A program made the position numbers and the translations under genes. Below, piece by piece: positions 56,885 through 64,000 of a DNA stretch of 64,000 bases (the stretch's first letter is position 1; each line of letters opens with the position of its first letter). The notes below the pieces were generated by a model. The model did no database searches. It was not told where the DNA came from and saw nothing but the letters and a program-made list of their open reading frames with translations. Source of the stretch: Balaenoptera acutorostrata. Taxonomy: Eukaryota > Chordata > Mammalia > Artiodactyla > Balaenopteridae. Location: the NCBI RefSeq assembly GCF_949987535.1, contig NC_080075.1, positions 42,627,036 through 42,691,035 on the forward strand. Direction: 5' to 3'.

Positions 56885-57560
56885 TGCCGTTTTAATGAGA
56901 GCACAGTCAATAACTATGGAGAGGTGCTGACGACATTACAAAGGAACTTGCCCTTAACAAGTCAACTGTAGACGAGGTGCCAACGGGATGGACAAGAGGA
57001 TTAGAGTATTTATGCCAAAATATTAGAAGCACACGCGGAATTAGTTCTCCCGTGTTAGATATTTTACTTTTGGCAAGTCCGTATTTAAAAATCTGTTATC
57101 CTTGTTTTGCTTAAAGTATTACAATAAGCCCCGGATTTTTCACAGTTACACTTGTATATTTTCACAGCTGTTTTAATCAGAAAAAATTAATGTGCTTTTG
57201 ATAGCTCAGAAATCTATCACTAGCAAGAGCTTTGCAAAAAATGTGCTACAGAGCAGAGTGGAATCCTCAACATTATATATTTTGCTGGCTATTTGAAATT
57301 CATAGAATTTCCTCTAAATATTTCCTTTTGCAATTCTTGCCTAAATTAATCTAACAGCTCAGGCTGACTTCTTTGATAATCTCTTTGTTATGAATGCAGG
57401 GATTGCTATCGTTAACATTCTTTGGGAGCCAAACATGAGCTGTCTGTTACTAGAGGAAAATACAATTGCTATTTTTGCTTGTATCGGAAGTATTTACTCA
57501 AATAAAATATACAACATCATGAAAAGGCAGGACTGGCAGTCTCCTTGATGGCTTTATGGC
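56885..57560. promoter_or_regulatory. Candidate conserved non-coding element (largest)
   Basis: Nearly 700 bases free of any recognisable repeat, AT-rich, with words typical of developmental enhancers: 'ttttaatcagaaaaaattaa' (57170), 'cctaaattaatctaacagct' (57341), TCF/SOX-like 'ctttgataatctctttgtta' (57372) and octamer-like AT motifs. No coding potential. This is the strongest visual candidate in the window for conserved regulatory DNA, but conservation is inferred, not observed. Confidence 0.35.
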
Positions 57561-58254
57561 CACTGGTTTAGCTACAGTGCTCCCCTGGATTTTCACAAGG
57601 AGCACAGAAAAGAACTTGACTTTTGCTTCTCCAGGCCTGGGACACATACAGATCCACAGACGCACACTTGACTGTCAGGCATGATGAGTACACATGGTCT
57701 TGGATTCAAATGCTAGGCACACATCCTGCACAGTGCAAGAGAGGGAACTACCAGGAGTAAAGTTCTATGAGCGTACATCAGTGATAATAAGAACACCCAC
57801 CTATAATTAAAAGCGAAAAACAAAAAACTAAACTAAAAAACTTGCAACAAGGGAAGGAAAAGATGGGGAAGGAACAAAAGGGATGAACAAAAGTCTTGGT
57901 TGCCCCTATCTGCCTGGCAAAGAAGAGGCTGATTTCCAGGGGAGGGAGAATCAGTGGATTAATGTGAACTTTAATACTGAAACAGTGTGTATTTATTGCT
58001 GGTGACCACAAGACATAAATCTTGCAAGCACAATATACAATACGATGCAGCCCCCAGTTTTTTCTTTCCCCTCTCCAGTCTCAATTTGTGTGTAAGTGTG
58101 TGTTAAGTGCTGTTGAAAAATAGTGACCTTTAATAAAGGATTGTATCCTGCGACTATTTTCCCAGACACACAGTGACCTTTCAAACCAGACTGAGGTGAG
58201 GGGGTGTGGAGTTTGGACTTTGAACTGGCCAGACCCTGCTGTGCTCCTCTGTTA
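57561..58254. other. Single-copy sequence
   Basis: No repeat or gene recognised. Confidence 0.4.
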
Positions 58255-58445
58255 GCCTGGCCACTTTTTATTGTGTCACCAGGGAGCGTTCTGTATGCAA
58301 AGCAGCCCAGGCTGGCAGCCTGAACCTTTGCAAATCAATTTGTCTGTGAAGGCGAGTCCACTGGAGTGAAAGATGGTCTAACAGGGCACACTGCCCCCTC
58401 TCTTTGTGACATCATCGCCTGTGGTACTCTTGTCAGTCATGTCTG
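58255..58445. promoter_or_regulatory. Candidate regulatory element with POU/CRE-like words
   Basis: Contains 'ttctgtatgcaaagcagccc' (ATGCAAA octamer half), 'acctttgcaaatcaatttgt' (second TTGCAAAT-type word), 'actgccccctctctttgtga' (weakly CTCF-like) and 'gtgacatcatcgcc' (CRE-like TGACATCA). Dense, repeat-free and without open frame. Motif words of this length occur by chance, so density and conservation must be tested. Confidence 0.3.
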
Positions 58446-58477
58446 CCCAAAGGACTGTTGGAAGGAGGGGGAATGCT

Positions 58478-58505
58478 GGGGTGTGGGGTGAGGGGGTGGG
58501 AGGGG
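58478..58505 (+). repeat. G-quadruplex-prone tract
   Basis: Five G-runs (GGGG, GGGG, GGGGG, GGG, GGGG) with loops of 1-3 bases within 28 bases. Confidence 0.8.
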
Positions 58506-59274
58506 TTAATCCTCCTGACCAACTGCAGCCTGAGAGACAAGGGGTGTTCTTCTTAATAGGACAGAGCTGGGGGTAGTCTGCTGGGCTGTGAGGGTGATGA
58601 GGGAGGGCGCCATTTATACCCGATCTTGTTGCCTGGCTGTGGTCGCCAGCCCTACTGTTGCCTCTCCCTCCTGATCTCAGCCTGTTACAGGAGGGGATTA
58701 CTATCTCCTTGACCAGGAGAGAGCTTGGGTTCAGAAGAAATGTTAAAAATCACAGCATGAGAGTTTGTCCCCCGCCCCACTCCCTGCCCATAGCACTGGT
58801 GTCCGTGGACTCTAGCCTTTGGCTGTTTTCCATCGAAGACCCTGAGCTACAATTCTTTCTCATAGCAAACCTTTTCATAAGGGTTAATATTATTATTGAT
58901 CTCCCTAAGTCTTTCCAACACTCGGGACTCTACATTAATCAGTAGCTAAAAATGTGATGGAAAAATTAAATTACTTTGTTCCCTAATTCAAATTTCTTCG
59001 AGAAGTTCCTTTAAAGATACGGAAATCCTGCATTTTTCATAAAATAGTGGTTAGATCAATTTCTGTATAAGCAATTAATCATCTTTATACTCCATGAAAG
59101 ATGGGGAGCAAAGCTTGACCTACTCCAGCACTGCTGACTGATTAGTTGCCTGGTGAGCAGGCTGGTGGGAGGACCTCAAACTCCGGAGCCTTGTATAGGT
59201 TTAAAAGGTAACCCTCCTCGGAACCCTTCAAGAGGAGGAGCACATGAGGGTGGTCACCCCGATCAGCTCTGGAG
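58506..59274. other. Single-copy sequence
   Basis: No repeat or gene recognised; a plus-strand frame of 95 codons at 58658-58945 has no motif. Confidence 0.4.
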
Positions 59275-59505
59275 GTGGATGAGCTTGAGCTCTAATTCTT
59301 GCTGTCACTTGCCAAATTATGGGAACTTTGGCAAGTTACAAATTCCCTTTAAGCCTTGGTTTCCTCGCCTGTAAAACAGGAATGATAAGAATAGCTACCT
59401 CATGGGGTTTTGGTGAGAATGAAAAGTTAAGGCATGTATGCTGCTTAGCAGAGTGCTGGCACTCGGTTAGCACTCAAGTGTTAGCCCTGGTAATAACAGC
59501 ATATG
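59275..59505 (+). repeat. MIR SINE, nearly full length
   Basis: 'cttgctgtcacttgccaaat', 'gggaactttggcaagttaca', 'cctgtaaaacaggaatgata', 'agaatagctacctcatgggg', 'cttagcagagtgctggcact', 'cggttagcactcaagtgtta' in the forward order of MIR. Confidence 0.85.
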
Positions 59506-62239
59506 AGATAATTATTGAGGTAAAGTGCTAAACAGGATGTAATTGTACACATGGATGAAGTATATACAACTAGGGTTTTGAATACCTTTATCATCCATGA
59601 GACACTTGTTTCACTTTAAAGATCTTAGGATGTTTGGGCAGAAGTTGTGTTTCATTTTGCAGATTATCATGCTGGTTTTAAGGCTATTGACATATGTACC
59701 ATATATGTAGCATTTTATATATATATATATATTATATTTGTGCTATAACCATCATTTTTTTCTGACTACACAAATCTGTTTTCAGTTATAACCCCCAAGC
59801 ACAGGACACTACAATTTATTTGTGTATCATATCTTTTCTACATGGGATCACAGGATGATTTGCAGAGAGTCAGTGGTGAGCTGACAGGGAGAAAACGTTT
59901 CGGGGGAAGGATTAGAGAGGAAAAGTTACTGTGAGGCAAGACTAGGCATCCATTTGTAAAGAAAACAGACATGAATGGCATGCGCTCAGGTCTGAAAGAA
60001 AAATTCCAAAAACTGTATGATTTTTAAGTTGAGTTTCACTGTAAAAGTGGTGAAGGGGAATTGGTTGGCTGTATCTCATTTTGAGGGGAAAATTTTTTTA
60101 CTGACCCTTTTACTTAACTCACAACCAAGGGAAGAGTAATGGGGGATTTGAGAAGGATTATGGACACAGGTAGGGATTTCAGAGAGGCCCAAAGTAAGAT
60201 GGAATGTTCTAGGTGATGAAAAGGAAGTATTAGAGGCAAAAAGCTAAGAATGAGGTCAAATATCGGATACTGGAACCAAAGTTAGGATCCTAGGATCTCT
60301 TAAAAATAGTAATAAAACACAGCAAACAAACAACCTCCCAGACAGATAATACAGAAACAAAACAGTCCTCTAAGCCACAAGTTAGTGGTGTAAAATGAAG
60401 ACCTCGAAAGAGCAAGCAAAACAAAGAAAACAAACAAAGAAAAAACTTATATTGAGCATTCCTTATGAATCATTGAAGGCTCTGGGATTGAAAGCATATA
60501 TAATGTTTAGTATGGAAGCAATTAATGCTATATTCCAGAAAATGAAGAGAGGATGATAAAAGCAGGGCATGCAAGTTCAATAGGATCTTGTTTTCTCATT
60601 TCCGGATTCAGTTATCCAAGGTGTCACATCATATTTCCTGGATGATAAAATTAGATGGTTCCAAAGCCTAATCCAACAAAAGCAGCATCTGAGGTGGGCT
60701 GCTTTCTGTTCCCTTGGCTTCAAGTCACCTTAGTTCCATTGTACTCCCTAAGTGAGAGGTGAATCAAGATGGCTGTAGCCAAGCCTGGACAAGGCCAGGC
60801 TGAGAAGTGGGGCAAGGGGGAGTAACTTATTGGGAAAAGATGAGAAACTGTTCTTAGGAAATCTGGCAGTGTTGATAGCATTAAAAGTGCTTAGGCATAA
60901 TGCTTCCAGGGTACCCAGGGGCTGAGCTGGAAAAAGTGGTAAGGGAAGTTGGAAGTAGTGTGGCCTCTGTGAACCTGTTAGATTCTGCTCTGTTTTTCTT
61001 AGATCTTGGAAAACCCTTGTTGAATCATCTCCTTCAGCTGCTTATGAATAAAAGGGATTACATTATCTCGAAGTCCTCTTCTACAGTGAGAGAAAGTTGA
61101 TGACTATTATCAACTGGAATTATGGAGAAAAATGAGAAGAGATTAGGAATCCATAATGAGACAATAGAAGGGCATTTGTCACCTAGGGCAGGGCAGCCAT
61201 TTGCCAGACAGAAGTGAAAGTCTGGGTGAAAGTGATCTGGGAGGAGGTGACTGGTAGGACCACAGACCTTTATTAGGGAAAGGAAATTCAGACACTGTCT
61301 TTCTCCCTCTGTCCACAAAGGAGGGATCATGGAGCCATTTTCTGCTATTCTTTGGCCATAACATGTGTTCTGACAGGGGCCATGTTTTGGGACCCAGTCC
61401 AGTTTGTACTCTAAATGTCCCTGAGGCATGAACATCTTAATCAGTTTAAGGCAATGTGTATGAGGAAAGTAAGAAATGGAAAAGAGCAGGGCCCCTTATC
61501 CTAATATACTCAGATTGGTGATTTTAATTATTCATCAAATAAGAAGCCAGTGTCTCATCTGGCATCTCTAACAGCAGGGTGGGAGCTTCCTGGTGGTTTC
61601 CAGCTGCTCAGACAGGATGCTCGTGATTTCTGGACAAGGTGTTGGGCGTATTATATGAGATCCTTTCTGCGAATGTAGCTAGCACAATGCCTGATGAGGA
61701 CAAGGTGCCCAGTGAGTGGGAACTGTATCATTACACTCCTACACTTAATTGTACACTGTCATTTCAGTCACAGTGTGATGCCTTGAGGGTAGGGCCTGTA
61801 TCTCTACAGTAACATTCCCTAGACTCTAGGACAAGACTGACATGCAGTGGCCAGAAACTTAGCAAGTGGGATGACCTTGCCATCTAGGTATTGAAGGGGT
61901 GGGGGAAGGAGGATAAGAGGCTTAAAAAGAGATCCCCCAGCTGTTGGGAAGGGCAGTGTGTGGGTGGTGGAAGAGGACATATGGGTGGTTAATATTTTTT
62001 CTGAATCCGAGTGAACTTTATCCAAGTGTCTTTTCTGCTTAGAGCTTATCTGATTCCTACAAGGGCCATGGAAAGCTGCTCGGGCTGGGTGCTTGTCTGG
62101 ATTTATAGCTGTGGATACGAATGTCCCAGGACAGTGCCTGTCCTCAGTTAGTTGGGAACTAGGATTAAAAGCCAAAGAATTTTACTCTGTGTAGCACTCT
62201 GCCATTTTGCAAGTGCATTCATAAAGTGGATCTCCAGGT
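59506..62239. other. Single-copy sequence with a TA tract and weak L2
   Basis: A (TA)n tract lies at 59714-59735. 61765-61830 ('gtgatgccttgagggtaggg', 'cctgtatctctacagtaaca') looks like a forward L2 tail fragment. 60300-60470 is A-rich. Nothing else recognised and no gene supported; open frames up to 125 codons (minus, 61058-61435) have no motif. Confidence 0.4.
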
Positions 62240-62438
62240 AGAGTTGCCAAAGAGAGTGCAAAATACCCAGTTATATTTGAATTTCAGACAAATAACCAAT
62301 AATCTTTTAATATATGTCTGCCCAGAATATTGCATGGGATATACTTAGACTAAAAAATTATTTGTTTTTTATCTGAAATTCAAAGGTAGCTGGGTGTCCT
62401 GTGTTTTCTGTTTTTTCTGCTTAAGTCTGACAGTGCTA
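62240..62438. mobile_element. Palindromic non-autonomous DNA transposon (hAT-like)
   Basis: About 199 bases forming a long inverted repeat: the left arm 'acccagttatatttgaattt' with 'cagacaaataaccaataatc' mirrors the right arm 'gattatttgtttt..' region, whose reverse complement reads 'acccagctacctttgaattt' with 'cagataaaaaacaaataat'. Ends read agagttgcca and (reverse complement) tagcactgtcaga, hAT-like. A 9-base direct repeat tctccaggt flanks it at 62231-62239 and 62439-62447 (hAT elements usually make 8). It resembles a MER53-type palindromic element; name tentative. Confidence 0.75.
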
Positions 62439-62456
62439 TCTCCAGGTGGAGGACTG

Positions 62457-62675
62457 GCATGATGGTTAAAGCCAGAACACTGTTAATATAGACATGGTTT
62501 GTACTCCAGGCTCTGTAACTTGGCAGCTTTATGTTTTGGGTAAGGTTTCTTTTCTAAAATGAGACCAGAGTTTTCTGGCCTGTGCCAGGCCATGCTGTGA
62601 GGATGTAATGAGAGGATGCATGTAAAGTCTCAGTGCATAGTGCCTGCTAAGGAAGTTGTAGTTACTGTTATTCTC
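62457..62675 (+). repeat. MIR SINE
   Basis: 'tggcatgatggttaaagcca', 'tttgtactccaggctctgta', 'acttggcagctttatgtttt', 'gggtaaggtttcttttctaa', 'gctgtgaggatgtaatgaga', 'agtctcagtgcatagtgcct' give the forward MIR order, moderately diverged. Confidence 0.75.
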
Positions 62676-63202
62676 TCATTCGAGCCCGGTGGTGGCCTGG
62701 AAAAAGGCAGCCAGGCATTTCTCTACCTATGTAGTGGAGATGTCTCAGGCCTTGACTCCCAGTTCAGCTTTTCATACTAGGTTGGTAATACTAGGCTTTT
62801 GTTTTGCTGCCGTCTTGACATGGAAAAGCAGACTCTGCTGCAGAATCGCCTGGTGCTACCTGTCTTCTTAGAGCAGGGAGAGCAGGCCTCTCCCTCACAC
62901 ATCCAACCAGGAGGCTGGTGAGCCCCTTTGCCCATCAGCTACTGCAGCCAGCAGGGAAGAAGGGAGCATTTTTCCCAGGGGTTTCGGTCATGAGCCTTTG
63001 ATGCTGCAGGCCATGACCCAGGTCACAGCAGGCTGAGAAGCACTACCTGAAAACACCCTTCCCGTACCCATCAGAGGCCCTGCTCAAGAGGAATCCATGG
63101 CTCAGTTCTTGGCATCCACTTGTGCAGGACAGCCTAATCCATACTTGTTCCTGGACTAGTTTACACGCCCCTCCTGGGAAGTAGGTATGTTATGAGGACA
63201 CT
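62676..63202. other. Single-copy sequence, possible MER5A end
   Basis: 'gatgctgcaggccatgaccc' and 'gctgagaagcactacc' at 62999-63050 resemble the right end of a MER5A hAT element; otherwise no repeat or gene recognised. Confidence 0.35.
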
Positions 63203-63216
63203 CTGGGTACCAGTTG

Positions 63217-63575
63217 TTTTTTTTTTTTTTAAATAAATTTATTTATTTATTTTTGGCTGCGTTGGGTCTTTGTTGCTGCACACGGGCTTTCTCTAGTTGC
63301 TGCGAGCGGGGGCTACTCTTCGTTGCAGTGCGTGGGCTTCTCATCACAGTGGCTTCCCTCGTTGTGGAGCACAGGCTCTAGGTGCGTGGGCTTCACTAGT
63401 TGCGGCACACGGGCTCAGCAGTTGTGGCTCACGGGCTCTAGAGCACAGGCTCAGTAGTTGTGGCGCACGAGCTTAGCTGCTCCGCGGCATGTGGGATCTT
63501 CCCGGACCAGGGATCAAACCCGTGTCCCCTGCATTGGCAGGCGGATTCTCAACCACTGCGCCACCAGGGAAGCCC
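63217..63575 (-). mobile_element. CHR-type tRNA-Glu SINE, long form
   Basis: From a 14-base T-run and 'aaataaatttatttatttat' tail to the head 'gcgccaccagggaagcccc', with the B-box side as 'gggatcaaacccgtg' (one substitution from the usual cgaac). Multiple 'tagttgtggc' type units show the internal duplication shared with 24338-24692 and 26930-27271. Target-site duplication ctgggtaccagttg (63203-63216) and ctgggtgcaagttg (63576-63589), two mismatches. Confidence 0.95.
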
Positions 63576-63589
63576 CTGGGTGCAAGTTG

Positions 63590-64000
63590 ATAGAAACCCA
63601 ACTTAAGCAAAAGGGAGATCTGGGGTCCCATAACTCAGTCTTCAGCAGAGCAGCAGGGGCTACCTTAGGAATCACTGCAGTCAGGGCTCGACCGTGGTCA
63701 ATACTCTCTCAAGTTCTGTCTTCTGTTTTTTTCCTTCATTTTCTCTAAACACAGATGGTTTCTCTCTTCCAAAAGAGAACAGGCAGCTCCTGATTTTCAT
63801 GCTTACACCCTCAAATTCAGAGAAGGAGGAGTTCCTCTCTGCCAGTTCCAGTTAGAAAAATCTATGGGGAAGGATCTTATTGGCCCAGCTTGGGTCATCC
63901 CTGGACCAATCATTGTGACCAGAGGGGTGGGTTGCTCATCTTTATGGTTATCCTTGGACGAATCATTGTAGCCAGAGGGATGAGATACTCGGCCCTGATC
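63590..64000. other. Single-copy sequence with a short diverged repeat
   Basis: No gene recognised. 'cttggacgaatcattgt' at 63953 and 'ctggaccaatcattgtgacc' at 63901 share 'aatcattgt' and 'gccagaggg/gaccagaggg' about 50 bases apart, a diverged local duplication of roughly 30 bases. Confidence 0.4.

Noticed and set aside
58390..58410. Strong CTCF site
   Set aside because: 'actgccccctctctttg' shares the C-rich core but not the flanking consensus; kept only as a weak word within a candidate element.
24338..63575. CRISPR-like array from repeated units of ~300 bases
   Set aside because: The repeated units are dispersed SINEs with individual target-site duplications in a mammalian genome.

Overview
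This window is mammalian nuclear DNA, and I could not support any protein-coding exon, RNA gene or CpG-island promoter in it. The lineage signal comes from nine tRNA-Glu-derived SINEs of the CHR type (the family shared by whales, hippos and ruminants). Eight are the long ~280-370 bp form and one is a short form, and most keep clear target-site duplications. There is no BovB LINE or Bov-tA SINE (expected in a ruminant) and no pig PRE1 SINE, so a cetacean (whale or dolphin), or less likely a hippopotamid, is the best reading. The window is either intergenic or lies inside a large intron.

Layout. 1-21.3 kb: mostly single-copy DNA with thin, old debris: L2 and MIR fragments, two L1ME-type fragments (2.7-3.2 kb and 13.8-14.5 kb), a GT/GA microsatellite at 7.4 kb and a GT tract at 16.5 kb. 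21.3-34.5 kb: a large LINE complex. An old minus-strand L1 is split by a near full-length but dead plus-strand L1 (24,828-31,794), and five CHR SINEs plus an LTR-like repeat are nested in one or other L1. 34.5-43.4 kb: single-copy DNA with MIR, L2 and L1-tail fragments, one SINE, and a cluster of four MIR copies at 42.4-43.2 kb. 43.4-49 kb: an ancient repeat, a SINE, another degraded minus-strand L1, and HAL1/L1M ORF1-like sequence. 49-64 kb: mostly single-copy DNA with two more CHR SINEs, sparse L2/MIR, and a palindromic DNA transposon at 62.2 kb.

Nothing here works together as an operon or pathway. The part most likely to carry function is repeat-poor single-copy sequence (about 5.9-6.3, 11.8-12.3, 53.0-54.5 and 56.9-58.4 kb). 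It has the look of conserved non-coding DNA: AT-rich, with homeodomain-, POU-, TCF/SOX- and CRE-like words. This is a visual judgement and only a cross-species alignment can test it. Repeat family names are recognised by eye and the subfamily level is tentative throughout; fragment boundaries of old repeats are good to roughly 10-40 bases.
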